Under the pieces are notes generated by a model, which saw only the letters and a list, made by a program, of their open reading frames with translations, was not told the DNA's origin and ran no database searches. From Strongylocentrotus droebachiensis (Eukaryota > Echinodermata > Echinoidea > Camarodonta > Strongylocentrotidae): DNA of 64,000 nt. The stretch is taken from the NCBI GenBank assembly GCA_035222895.1, contig JAVYIG010007883.1:31998-95997 (forward strand), given 5' to 3'. Every line of letters begins with the position of its first letter. Position 1 is the stretch's first letter. The translations under genes were made by a program, and so were the position numbers. Shown here one piece after another: positions 1 to 13,700 of this stretch.

Positions 1-1274
1 ACGAACATAATTTTACCTTGAAATACTTGTATGAAGTACAATTTATGAATGCAAGAAAAAACAAAATCATTTGTGTGGTCCTTATAAATTCACAGTTGGG
101 GTGTCCACTGTAAAAAACTTAAATTTACCTTGAGTACAATGTATGAATAAAAGAGAAAAAAAGCACAATCGAATTGTGTGACAAAATGACAATCTGACAT
201 TCTTATTCCTATATTAATTGGAAGCTGTGTTTGTTTATGCTACTATTTAGGGTAGATTGGAATTTTTGAAATGTTATCACTTATCATTACCCTCTTTATA
301 GCTAGTCGAGTGGGCAGCATTTCTCCAAAAACGTCAAAAGTGCAAGTTCACTGCCATCCCGTTTAAACTTGTGTATTGTAATTAACACACCTTTCAATGG
401 GATGTTGATGAACTTGTAATTGTGACGGTTTTGTGAAAAGCTGCCCTGATTTACAAATCATTTGTGTGAATGACCAAGATAATTACCTAATAAGGCCATG
501 CGTTAATATTAAAAGGAATTTCACAATTATCTATGCCACACCTACTCGTATGAAGTTATTTCTTTCCTGCTCTGAATGCAACAGCAATTACGTCACATTA
601 CCCACTTCAAATCTCTTGCGTATTTGCTAAATGCCATCTATTCAAGATGCATTTTCTTTTTCGAAAAAACATTAGCTAGAACCTCTTGCCCGAAGCTCTT
701 CCGAAGTGAACGCCCTCATTTACGTCAGACCCAATTTGATGTTAATTTGTGAGCATCTCATCAAATGAATACAGCAGAGAAGCCATCATAATCCCCTACA
801 GACACATCCATTGTGACACATTCATGTTGTGTTTTCTACAGTGTGTATCAAAAGAAAAGGTACACATTTTGAAAACAATCCTCATAATGTCTATATTCAT
901 GATATCTGCATGATTTTTTTTTCTCATGAAACTATGGGTAAGGGACTATTCAATCGGATGGCACTGAAAGTATTGACAATACGCTTGAGAGCCTTGGATA
1001 TTTTTGAAAAAACTCGCAAAAACTGGTTTCCTATAAAATGTTGAAACCTTGGATAGGATCCAAATTTAAATCAGGTAGTTATTGCATATGTTCTGTTAAG
1101 TATAAATGATTGATTAGAACAATCATTTGATCTTTAATTAACCTTTATATACCTAGCTATGCATACCCCTAGTGGCATATCCAGAAATTGAGAAATTGAG
1201 GAGAGGGACAGCATCAATCCTCTTAAGACAGGGGTTCAGTAAATGTATCTGGGCAGCCCCTTTCTTGTACCCCC
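1..1274. other. Non-coding flank, nothing recognised
   Basis: AT-rich sequence with only short, unconvincing open frames. No motif of the sialyltransferase N-terminus (short cytosolic tail plus single membrane anchor) could be found here, so this is either intron 5' of the first visible exon or intergenic DNA. Confidence 0.5.
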
Positions 1275-2377
1275 TTATGCCTCAGTCACACCTTTGCGTA
1301 TTGGGCTTGCGTATTGCTGCGTATTACCCGAACGCAGATATAGGCAGTCATACCCAATAAAGCGCAACGAAACGTGCTCACTGCGTACTCAATACGCAGA
1401 CTAGCGCAAAGGCCTGCGTTTGCCACTCCCTAATTTTAATTTTTTTAAAACTATCGCAAGCAAACGCAAGGTCAAATCACCTACGAGCGATTACGAGTGG
1501 CAACCAGTGAATGCGAGCAACAGCGAGTGGCTTAGCGCAAGTATACGCAACCATACGCACCTCTTTTTTTTTGGAGCGCGTGTCACTGCCTATAGCTGCG
1601 TTACCTGCACGATTTACCTCGCCAGAGCTCGTTGTCGTTCGCATGATTGCGCGTATTGTTGCGCTGTTGCTCGCCTACCACTCGCAGCAGCAAGAACTGT
1701 TACAATTGCCGCTCGCTACGCTGCGAGTCTAGCTCGTACGCCGTTCGCTTTAGCTCTCTCTCTCTCACTGCGATTAGTTGCCTAGCACCAACCACCATCG
1801 CTGCGACTCATAATGTTAATAAATATACATCATTCGCCTCTGCTTCTTCCAGCTGAACCAAAAGCTTAAGCTTTTGCAAGGCAGAGCTCTGCTGCTGGGC
1901 CATTTTTTTTTCATTAGATTGATTTTTCTTGTAGATGTAGACTCGTCAGAAGCCCGCAAAATGACTTTTATTTATACGCCGTCACAGCCCAAGCGAGCTG
2001 ATACGCTGTAGAGCGAGCTGATACGCAGCAGTACGAACAACAGACGAGCTAAATCGAGCGAACACGCAACGTGACGTACTGGTGCGAGCGGCTAGCGAGC
2101 AGCAAACGAGCAAAGAACCAGTTACATACGCAACGTGGCGAGCAAACTGCGTATTGAATCGTACTGCTATGAGCAACAGCGAGCTATAGCGTGGTCATAG
2201 GCAACCGTAGGCAGTCTTAGTACAAGCGGCATACGAGCTACCTACGAGCTAGATACACAATAGTGTGACTGCTACCTTCAAATTTGCCGCGTATTGCTGG
2301 GAACGGCTGCGTATTGATATACCCCGTACAGCGCAGCAATACGCAGCATCATACGCAAAGGTGTGACTGAGGCATAA
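1275..2377. mobile_element. 1.1-kb inverted-repeat element packed with TACGC/CGAGC words
   Basis: The left end TTATGCCTCAGTCACACC and the right end GGTGTGACTGAGGCATAA are exact inverted repeats, and the match continues into TTTGCGTAT / ATACGCAAA. Nearly the whole interior is built of the words TACGC/GCGTA, CGAGC/GCTCG and CGCAA in both orientations, with a small central palindrome near 1862-1895. No transposase-like frame is present. It is read as a non-autonomous DNA transposon with expanded subterminal repeats; the superfamily is not recognised. Open frames inside it are by-products of the GC-richer repeat. Confidence 0.75.
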
Positions 2378-3454
2378 AGCAAGTAACATTGAGTACAAGA
2401 AGCTTCACAGAATGCTATATATAGCAATGTACCTTTTATTTTGTTGATACACATTGTATTTCAAAGAGCGGCCTCTTTTCAGTGAATGTCAGAGTTGCAT
2501 GAATATCACAGCAGCACTGAACTGCCCCCAGAACATGGCTCTGACTAATCCACGCCACACAAATCTCAGGGCCTTTTTTGATATCTCCCAATAGATCAAT
2601 TGTTGTAAGAAAAATGATGACTTATGGAAAAACATTATGCACTCTACATTCTCAGTAAAATTTTATACCCAGGATGTGTCACATGCATTTTAAGAAAAAA
2701 TGCATGAACAAAAAAAGGTGGGAAAAAAAAAAATCATCATTAGCCCCTCAAGAGCACTAACATCTTTAATAGTTAATATTAAATTGATGCACTTGGTATG
2801 ATCTAAAATACAAATGCCTTCTCACGCTGCAGCTTAAATGTCTTTGGTGCAATTGTCAATTATTGCATGTAATACAGATATTATAAAGCTGTACTTAAAA
2901 AACATTGTCTTGTACTTGGAAGTTTTTTTCTTTTCTAGAAGCAATGTATTAATTGGCTGAATGATTCATGGAAAACAGGAGGCCCATCTATGAAATTGAG
3001 AAAGAAAGTGATCTTTCCGCTGTCTGCCTTTCATGGCAATGGCCCGAACGGCTCCATTTATCATGCATATAATTCATATGCTATGTACATTGTAGATGAG
3101 CAATATCAGCAAAGCAGAAGATTCAGGATCCATAATGTTGTAGGAAGGTGATAAATGTATGGAGGGAGGGGGCTTTTATAATTTGTGTATATCCCTGGAT
3201 ATATCACGTTTTTCCGCTTTTCATTGATCTGATCGCTTTACGATCCATCCGTCTCTCATTTTTACTCTGAAAGCAGTTTGATCACTAAGTGATTTTACCA
3301 TCCTGTTGTTTGTCTGATTTGATGGCTGTTTCACTGCCTAGATCACTCAATCGTGAAATTCTAGATGCCATTTGATGGGTGTGTTTTTTGCTATGTATGA
3401 GTATCAAGCAGCTGTATCGTTTGTTATGATTCTAAAGCCCCAGTGCTGTACAAT
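2378..3454. other. Non-coding, nothing recognised
   Basis: AT-rich sequence without coding signal or obvious repeat structure. Confidence 0.4.
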
Positions 3455-3740
3455 AGGCCTGGCTTCATCAGCTCGAGTTTGCCAAATAACCCGCTATGTT
3501 TTAGACTCTGGATATTATTATGCCAAAGCTCGTAATTGCGTCACCACCAGACCGATACGCACGGGCGCAAATTAGTCTGCTATTTCCCCAAATACCCAAA
3601 TAGCTGGATATTTTCTCAACCAAATATCCTGCTAATTGCAACTGCGGGCTGACGAGGAAGCAAATTAACTGGTTAATTTGAGATCGGTATAGTTAACATA
3701 GCGGGTTATTTGGCAAACTCGAGCTGATGAGGACAGGCCT
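3455..3740. mobile_element. MITE with AGGCCTG termini
   Basis: Inverted arms of about 45 bp: the left arm begins AGGCCTGGCTTCATCAGC and the right arm ends GCTGATGAGGACAGGCCT; both continue through CTCGAGTTTGCCAAATAACC and its complement. The roughly 190-bp interior has no coding signal. It sits about 600 bp upstream of the first visible sialyltransferase exon. Confidence 0.7.
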
Positions 3741-4348
3741 AATGTGAATTCCATATATACGTACAGCCTCCATATTATGGAATGCTTTATTATCAATGTT
3801 ACATTTATAAATGTATCTAGAGCATGATGAATTGAAGGTTAGGGGTGGGGGAGGTAGCTGGATATATCAACTAGAAAAGGTTGTTGGAAGCTCTGCTGGT
3901 GGATCGATTCTTCATGTTAGATTACATTGTGATTTAAAAATCCCCCCATATTATGAAGACACATTGCATAGATTAAGGCCTCGATATGATATAATAAGGC
4001 AATATTTCTCTACAGTCAATACCCCCTCTTTCTTTATAAGACAGATACATTATTCGTTTTTTTAATATTACTTTGAATGATGACACAGGTGATTTATACA
4101 TGCTTTTAACATTGAAAATTATATGTATTGTATTGTATTGTATTTATTAAACTTCATTGATGTACATCAATATTCTGTTTATAAACATATAAATCATTAC
4201 AATGCAACGTAACAAATCAATATTCTGTTTGGAAACATATCATATAAATTTATGTTTCCATGTGAATTGTATTTTAATTTTTTCATTCTAAACAACCAGT
4301 AAAGTTGTAATGATGATAATTTCTTTCTTTTTTTACTTTTGCCTGCAG

Positions 4349-4770
4349 AGTCTCTCCTACCACTGTAAACGATGTGCAATAGTTTCCAGCTCCGGGCAGC
4401 TACTAGGGCGAGGAGCGGGCCCCGAAATCGATAACAACGAATGTGTCATACGCATGAACGATGCGCCCACCAAGGGCTTTGAACACGATGTAGGAACAAG
4501 GACTTCAGTCCGAGTCATCGGGCACAGAAACCTGGGGCGCGTGTTCGCAAACCAGAATGACCTGCAAGATAGGATGTTTTCGAACCGTTCGACGGAGAAG
4601 GTTTTTGTGCACTGGTCGTACCTGACGGACATTGATGCCGACAAGGTGGAGGAGTACGCCCTCGTATTGAAACTCATGGATAAATATCCCAAAGTGGACT
4701 TTGTGATGTTCACGCCACAAAAAATGAAATTCGCCGAAAAGCTCTTCCATCATGAAACAGAATTAACAAG
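4349..4770 (+). CDS. Sialyltransferase exon with L-motif
   Basis: It follows a pyrimidine tract and TGCAG acceptor; the donor is AAG|GTAACG, leaving phase 2. An in-frame ATG at 4310 lies inside the pyrimidine tract of the acceptor, so it is not taken as a start. An alternative first exon beginning there cannot be fully excluded. Confidence 0.88.
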
Positions 4771-7700
4771 GTAACGTATAGAAGTGTTGTTATATCTTAG
4801 AAATGAATGTTTGTATGGCTTTAAAAAAACTTCTTCAAAACATAATCTGTCCTCCAACAAATGGAAAAATTTACTATTGACAATAACAATGCATTTTTCT
4901 GACATTTCATTTTCGACTTGTCCCTATATTGAGGTGTTCTGCACATTCCATGATTACATAATCATTACAAATGGGGCAGATTGTACATGTAAAGGGGAAA
5001 AATCAGGCTTTTCAATGATACCAACATCAAATATGATTATATAGTAATATAAGATGATGACGTGGATCCTAATCAAATGATTGGTTGAAAGCATACACGT
5101 GACCAGGCATTTATTTTGCCTAACACATTATTTGGATAATGACCAGTCATTATCCAATTCTAATGACCGGTCATTAGTAAAATCATGTTATAAAACATCA
5201 TTTTATAAAACAAGCAAAACATAATCTTATAAAACAAATAATACACATCATTTTGTTTGGGCATTAGTAAAATTACCCACACTCGGTACCTTCAAACAGT
5301 CCAAACACCCCTCGGCTACCGCCTCGGGCATGTTAGACTGTTCCAAAGGTACATGTACCTTGTGTGGGTAATTCTTATTAATGCCCTCACTGATGTGTTT
5401 TATTTGTATAACAGGAGATCCCAATGTAACAAATGATGGTAATTACTCACAGAGTGTACATGTAGGTCACAAGTATTCACATGTGTTCAAGAAAATCACA
5501 TTATATATCGGTGATTAGTGAGGTGGAGTTTCATATGGCCAGACAGCAGCACTATTTTTATCAATAAGCAGTCTGACCCATCAATAGTATAGAGAATGTA
5601 GGGACCGTTTCTCAAAACCGTTATAAGTCTAACTTCTTGGACATCCCATGGAAACGTTATAGAATTAAGACACGTTTCTATGGGATGTCCACAAACTTAG
5701 ACTTATGACGGTTTTGAGAAAATGGCCAATGGACTACACAATGTTCATCACAAACAGTAGGACTGTATTGGCAAGTGGTCTGGTTATGATTTGATTTGTC
5801 CAAATTCTTATTTCTTGAAAATGTAAAATATCAAAGCTTACTTCTAGAAGTATTCAATAAAGGCCCTAATTCAACCAGTCCACCTTAGTTTCATTCTTAA
5901 AGAGAAGGTTGAGTTCTGGGAAGAGGTAAAAAATAATTTGTGAGCGTTATCATTGTTACTATGCAAGGGTGGAAGAACATCAGATTAAACATGTTCCCTG
6001 AAAAGCACGGCTCTTCAAATGCCTTCATATTCTAAATATGACATAAAATATGTAAAAATCGGGGGGTAGGTTTTTTTCGCCATGTGCTCGTGTAGTCCCA
6101 TATACATCATTCTGTGTACAGTGCTTGTAACTTTGCCAAGCTTTGGCCAAATGTCTCATCATTTTGATGATTCCAGAACCTTGCAATACACACGAATACT
6201 TATATACTAGATGATCAACCTTTTCTGATAGATTCCACACCGTTTCTTTCACAATGCAATCACATGACCAGAACTCAACTTTATCTTTAAGTTACAAAAA
6301 AACATCAAATTTACAAGCGGTAGGAATAATTCAGTTGTTGACTGTATACATGTGTATCTTATCAGTACATTTACAATGTAGTCCCTTATATTATCTTTCT
6401 GGTTGTTTGTTGAGGGTCAACCCGGAACAAGGTCGAGAGATGAATACAAGCGTGTATGATTTATAATGCACGATGGGCACTGAAGACATCTTAAAAGGTC
6501 ACATCCTACCTCATTCATCGAACATTGATACTAGATAGCATCTAGTTCCCTGTTTGTATTTAGTATCTGCCCTTGTCCCCAATGTTTCGAACTTAACCCT
6601 GAAGTGTTTTAGGTTTATGATAACTCTGTAATTATTTAGATACTTACAAAGACAACTCATGCTCATGTAATCCATTTTCAAGAAATCTATTAATAGTGCT
6701 CATGTAATTCTGGGCCACTTGATCATGTTGCGATCCTGCCAACACATCATTCATTTTAGCAAAAGTACATGTACTGTACATGTTCATGCGTATATGGGTT
6801 GGAAACTGAGGAATTTTTGAAGTCTAAACAAATATATATTTAGACTCTGCACCCACACCCTCGCTTGTAGACGTGTGTATTTTGTGAACTTTTCTTTTGA
6901 ACTTTCTTGCTTCATGTTTCATGTTTATTGCCATCCTGTCATGAATAAATCATCTATGAAGGCATGAAAATGGAACACGAGTCATCTGGTATACGTGCAG
7001 GTGCTACAATTGTGACAAGCCAAATAAAAAAAGAAAAGTTTTCTTTATAATAATCTAGTGTGGGACAAAGGTTGCCATCTACTGTTGAACATCGTGTTTG
7101 CGGTAGGATCAATTGAGTAGTTCCAACAAATTTCTGCAATCACTTCAGACTCAAACAATATTGAATCATTGATAATATGCTGGCTGATAATAACTGATTA
7201 ACAGAGTCAAACGTTAATCACAAGAAGAGGTAACGTAGCCCTTAAAAATAGTAAATCGCTACGTTGGTCTTAAAAATAGTAATGCATTCATGAATCATGA
7301 TTTATAATCATGAACGTATAATCATGAAGGCATAACTATTTTTAAGATCTACATGTACGTTACATCTTTTATAATCATGAACGCATTATTTCCAAGAGCT
7401 ACGTTACCTCTGTTCGTGATTGACGTTTGAATCTGTTAATCAGTTATTAACTCTTATTATCAGCCAGCATATTATAATCATGAACTATTAAGGTAATGTA
7501 ACTCTTTAAAATAGTAATGCATTCATGATTATTAAAGAGGTAAGTCTAAACGTAGCTCTTAAAAATAGTAATGTGTTCATGATTACTATTACTATTAAAG
7601 ACCTACGTTACCTCTTTTTTGTGATTTACGTTTGACTCTAAGTGTTAATCAGTAATTATTATCAGCCACCATATAATAATCATGAACTATTAAGGTAATG

Positions 7701-10700
7701 TAACTCTTTAAAATAGTAATGCGTTCATAATTATAAATACAAATTATGTCAGGCATGTTGAATCATCATCTGAATTTCATGGTTGTAAATTATAAATACT
7801 ATATCTGCTGAATGGCTTTGATTCATATTCTATTTTAGCAAATGTTCTCAGACAATTTAATGATGAATGATTTCGATTTAAAGATTTATAATTCGTGAGG
7901 GTTTTTTCCATTTGCCGTTTTATAGCATAGACTAAAAGAAATCATGTTGAATCCAAACACATACCTTGTTTAACCTTCATGTGTCTGTGGAACCTGAATC
8001 TTTAATCATAAAGTCCGTACATGCACATGTATTATATTAGGAGGGAAAAACGTCTCTGTATCATAACATTGACCATGAGGTGTTTTATAACAAATACAAG
8101 GTGTGATAAAGGAACGATGTTCAATACATGTAACCTTGATGCGCTTAGCCAGTGGGAACCAAATCTGGTGCAGTATTTATTCTAATGAGCTTTAGATCAC
8201 AATGCCAATAACGAAGATTGCTCTGAAATGGTTATATTGTCCATTATATGTACATTAGGGGTAATTTACGCAAACCATGGATGTGCCATGGAGGTATAGA
8301 CACCCCATGGATGTACCCCATCGTTCATATAATTGTCATTTGTTTAGAGCAAGAAGGTTTTTATAAATAGCTCTGTAGTAAAGGATATAGTATAGGCATG
8401 GACCTACTTCGTAGTAGGTCCATGGTATAGGGAACATAACATGAATCATGGATGTGCCATGGAGGTATAGACGCCCCATGGATGTACCCCATCGTTCATA
8501 TAATTGTTATTTGTTTAGAGCAAGAAGGTTTTTATAAATAGCTCTGTAGTAGGCATCTAGACCTACTTCGTAGTAGGTCCATGGTATAGGGAACATAACA
8601 TGAATCATGGATGTGCCATGGAGGTATAGACGCCCCATGGATGTACCCCATCGACCATCCATAGATGTACTGTCATCTGTTTAGAGCAAGAAGGTTTTTA
8701 TAAATAGCTCTGTAGTATAGGCATGGACCTACTTCGTAGTAGGTCCATGGTACTGGGAACATTACATGAACCATGGATGTACCATGGAGGTATAGACGTC
8801 CCATGGATGTACCCCATCGTTTATAATTGTCATTTGTTTAGAGCAAGAAGGTTTTTATAAATAGCTCTGTAGTAAAAGGATGAAGTATAGGCATTGACCT
8901 ACTTCGTAGTAGGTCCATGGTATAGGGAACATTACATGAACCATGGATGTACCATGGAGGTATAGACGCCTCATGGATGTACTCCATGGTCCATACTTGT
9001 ACTGTCATCTGTTTAGAGCCAGAAGGTTTTTAGAAATAGTTCTGTAGTATAGGCATGGACCTACTTCGTAGTAGGTCCATGGTACTGGGAACATTACATG
9101 AACCATGGATGTACCATGGAGGTATAGACGCCCCATGGATGTACCCCATCGTCCATATAATGTATGTACTGCCATCTGTTAAGAGCCAGAAGGTTTTTAG
9201 AAATAGCTCTGCTGCAGCAAAGGATATGATTTATACTCTCAGCTGACAATATATACACAAAGGCATGTGATTGACCACAAGCACTCTCATTACTTCCTAT
9301 ATACCCAATAAACATCCTTCCTTCGGTTTTGCGAGGCTAATTTGTGTCCTGTGAAACAAAAGGAAACAACTTCCAAGGCGTAAACGACCGTTAAGGGAAG
9401 GATAGTGTCGCTGTGTGTGACGCATTGCATGTGCTTTAGAAGGGCATTTATTGCTCTAGGACAAAAGGGACATGTACCAAGTCATTCAGGTTTGACAATG
9501 CCTGAAATTATTCAGGTAGGACAATTCCTGAAGTTATTTAAGTTTGACAATGCCTGAATTTTATGAAAATGCCTGAAATTATTCAGGTTTGACTGATGCT
9601 TGAAAGTATTTAGGTTTGCTTATGGCTCAAAATATTTACATATGGAAATGCCTGAAATATTTGCACGATCAAACATCTTTTGTTTTGACTGTGTAATAAG
9701 TTTGTTAACTCTTCAACTGCTGGACAAATATCTACTGGGGTTTGACTGGCAGAATGAGGGTTAACATCAATATGATGTCTACTTTTTCTATCAACAAAAG
9801 TTGTTTTGAATGATACATGAACATGTACCTTTCTGTAATATATTTGATGTCTACATGCACTCTCGTTAATACCAAACATAGTTAAGGTTTTATTTATTCT
9901 TTGTGGAGAAGTTGTGTGTAAAGAAGGAATTTACACATACCGGTATGTGAGGGAAAACAGGATATAAAATGTTTAATCACTGATCTCACTTTGTCCTGGT
10001 AGTGTCATTTAAAACATAACACAGGCATAAAAGCAGGCCATGGGTTAGGTTTCATCACAAAAATGCAATATCACTTCAGTCATTTTTAGGTACCTCATTC
10101 CAAGGGTGGATATTCTAATTTTATTAAATTGTGCAATTATGCAGGTACATGCATGTACATTGTACTTTTCTTTCTTAGAAATGATTCCAAGTACTAGTAG
10201 CTCAGAAGCTGTATGTAAATGGGTACCTGGCAGGAATTAATTCCTTGAAATGCTAGAGCGCCGCAGTGGCTGCCTTGCTAAAGCCAGGGTAATAATCGGG
10301 GCAGCGCCAGGAGCGTCACAACGTGACGGACATGTGCGCTATATAAGAAGCCACCATTATTATTATTATTATTATAATAAATATGAACTTATGTGATCAC
10401 TTTATGAGCGACAGTCTCTAGTGTGTTCTTGTCAGTGTACACACACCTCCATGTTGACGCTGTGTCATGTGATGTTTACGCGATCGGAGATGTTTAATAT
10501 GATCATCTGATGTGTACATTAAAAATCTAATCATCAAATACCAGTAATGACCGAACTAGCAGTATAGGCCCAAACATTCCTGCTCATAATTTCATAGCAT
10601 AGAAACTGAGTGTCATGTAAAATTGCATTCACTCCGACGGGATGCGCAAATATTGATGTTCTGGTGACGTCTTTGATATATGCCAATGGAATTAATAATG

Positions 10701-13700
10701 ATAATAATATGGATTTATATATTTTATTTATTTATTTATTTATTTCAGTTTAAAAAGACATAAATATAGCACTTTATATGTAATGCCCTCTCTATAAAGT
10801 GCTTTACAGATACAATTACCAATCGTTGGATTCTTTAGTGCACAATGTGCACCATCTCCACTCTCTGGGGTGTATTCTTTATTCTTACTATACGGTTACT
10901 GTAAGGGTAGTATACACAAGGCTTTCGTCATCCTCTCCTGGGTATGGAGTATTGGAGTGGCAAATGTAGAGTAATGACATTGCCATTAATCAATTTTCAT
11001 CAACCAGCAACTTCTGAAAATATTGCCAAATAATGTTGGTGAATGCCAAGTTAGATAAAAATGCTGGCCTGAATAACATCATTAAATTTGAATATTATAA
11101 CATCAGAAATCTATACAAAAAATAGACAAATAACATGCTATTTGGACACTGTCCAGCAGTTAGTATAGAGGATAAATTACATTAAAGTTATGACAACAGA
11201 TGTTTCTGTGAGATAAAACAATGTAATTGGATGAATTAAAGGTAACTTTCAGCTGTGGTAGTGACAGAATGAATCTTCACAGAATCAATAAAAACTTACT
11301 CTGAATATTCTAGACTACAAATAAATTACATTTTCTGATATATTTTGGTAGTACCGGTAAATGTATTTAAAATTTTTGAGCAAATAAAACATGGAAATGA
11401 AGCTTATATACTAATAGTCCTGCCAATGTTTGTAACACTTGATCTTTATATGCAAATGAAAATTGCTTTCCATTTCTTTTCTTTCTTTTTTCTTTCTTTT
11501 TTCTTCTTCAAGATGCTAATTCTCATTACAAGGACAAAAATCAGTTTTAAAAGGTATCAAGTATGATGTGTGCCAAAAAAAAAAAAAAAAAATGTTTTTA
11601 GTAAGTGACATGTATCATGTTTTCATTGTTTTGTACTTTATCTGTTACAGGAGACAAGCGAGAACGTGGTTATCGACAGGGTGGTATACAATGTTGCTTG
11701 CCATGGATGTGTGTGATGAAATCAACGTCTATGGTATGGTCAGCGAGGATTATTGCAAGTAAGTATGATCAATACGACTAACATTAATGTTTGACCCATT
11801 GCCTGTACTGAGGAAGAGAGTAATTATTCGGTATTGCGAGATGCAATCTGAAGAACATGAAAAACTTTGTACAGCTTCCTCTTTGAAGAATCTTCGAGCT
11901 ACTCCACCATCCAGCTCCTCCACAAATAAATAAGAAACGTCAAATAGAGAAACGCACGTTTGAGCATCTTTTTCAAACAAATAATTGACAAAGAATCAGG
12001 ATCTGGTTCTAGTCTGAATGTTGTACATATCATACAAAATCGTACAACTGGGCGGGGCTTATAGTAAGCGTGCACTGATCGCTGGCAAGCTCTCATGTCA
12101 GTTGACCCCTTAAGAACTGGTTTCTTTATACAACATTTCTTGACTGATGGCTGGCAAGCTCTCATGTCAGTTGACCTCTTCAGAACTAGTTTCTTTATAC
12201 AACATTTCTTGACAGATTTTCTTATAAATTTCCTATAGTTCTGAACAGGCTAAAAATAAATGTACAGTGTGATCAGGCCTACTTGTCATGTTCTATGCAA
12301 TTAATGCTTTTAAAAGTCTTGACTTGAGCACAGATGTTTTATCGCGCTGAATGATCTATTTGTATAGCTTGGAATTTGCACACAATATTCTTGTGTCAAT
12401 ACATAAACATACTAAGCATGTAATTCTACAGTGTAGCTGCTTTATGTGGACGTACTAGTTCGTGTTCATGTAGCCTTATTACTTTTTAAGAAATAGCGTG
12501 CTTACTGATGCGTGTGGCATTACAGTTATCAAGCTGAAAGAAATTCACATACTTTGATAAATCACTCTCTACATCTTCACTCTCTGTCTTGTGCTTCATT
12601 TCTCTCTCCCTTTTCTCTAACTTTCTCTCATATTCTCTCTCTCGTTCTCCTTCCCCTCCCCTCTCCCTCTCTCCTCTCCTCCCTCTCTCCTCTCTCTCTC
12701 TCTCTTCCGCCCTCTCTCTCTCTCTCCCTTCCTCCCTCTCTCTCTTTCTTTTTATCTCATTATCTCCTGCACATTTTCTTCCTGTCCTTTTCTCTCTCTC
12801 ATATTTATCTCTTTTCGTAGTATCGATGCATGCATTGACATTATCATTACGTTGTCTTATGGTTGATTAAGTTCTCTCACACTTCCGTGAATGCATACAT
12901 TTAGGAACGAGACAACGTACAAAGAGCTAGAGCCTAGCAAGGACCAACCCAGTAATGAAATTGTTTGTAGAATTGCATATGTTCATGTGATAAGGCTGTA
13001 GGCAGAATTCAGTCCTCAGGACTATGCATGGATGTACATGTACATAAGCTGTAAAGGTTTTAGTTTTTTCCTACTTTAATAACCAAGGTCATGTAGAACA
13101 TATTGGCATGGAAACCCAGGTACATGATATTTAAAAAAAAAGTTATTTCTTCTTGGAAAGTCATTAATTTGTTTTTTATGAAATTAAATCAATCCAATTT
13201 TGATAGTGGTAAAATACTTGATACATACATGTATTTTATAAATTCTAGAGGATGTTGGATGGGGGGGGGGGGAGCTAGGCTGAAGTATTCTGTTCTACTA
13301 AATAATGATAATGTATATAGCCTGACTAAAGGACATTAATACGAATTACAAAATTTGTAAAGAACTGTATAAAGAATCATCATAACATGAAAGGAAAATA
13401 CCATACAGACTAGAAAACAACATCTTGTATACTGTAGTAAAGAAACTAATTTCTGACGAGGTCAGTTGACGTTATATAGGTGGCCAATCATTAGTGCACA
13501 CTCAGGGAAAGCCCCACCCAGTAATGTGATTTTTGTACGATATAACATTCAGACTAGATCGGGGCTTTGATTCTTCATCGTGTTTTTGTTCTAAAAGACA
13601 TTCTATATGACGTTTCATTATACGATGTTCAGACTGGGATCAAATTAATTGCGTATGCTATAGCCATACATTAAAAATCTTATGGCCTGAAGCAAACATC

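Larger units (their letters stand above)
4771..11650 (+). other. Sialyltransferase intron, about 6.9 kb
   Basis: Intron between the L-motif and S-motif exons. It holds several MITE-like inverted repeats, a hairpin-bearing satellite array, a minisatellite and two SINE copies, all listed separately. No coding exon is recognised inside it. Confidence 0.75.

Noticed and set aside
4310..4348. ATG at 4310 in frame with the sialyltransferase exon, encoding MMIISFFFYFCLQ that looks like a membrane anchor
   Set aside because: The hydrophobic residues come from the TTTCTTTTTTTACTTTTGCC pyrimidine tract ahead of a good AG acceptor, so this is an intron end rather than a protein start.
8276..9240. CRISPR-like array
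   Set aside because: The units are about 165 bp with similar sequence throughout and no unique spacers, and the context is an animal intron.
12512..12870. Ser/Leu/Pro-rich frames of about 100 codons
   Set aside because: The underlying DNA is a CT-rich tract; no family motif and no splice context.
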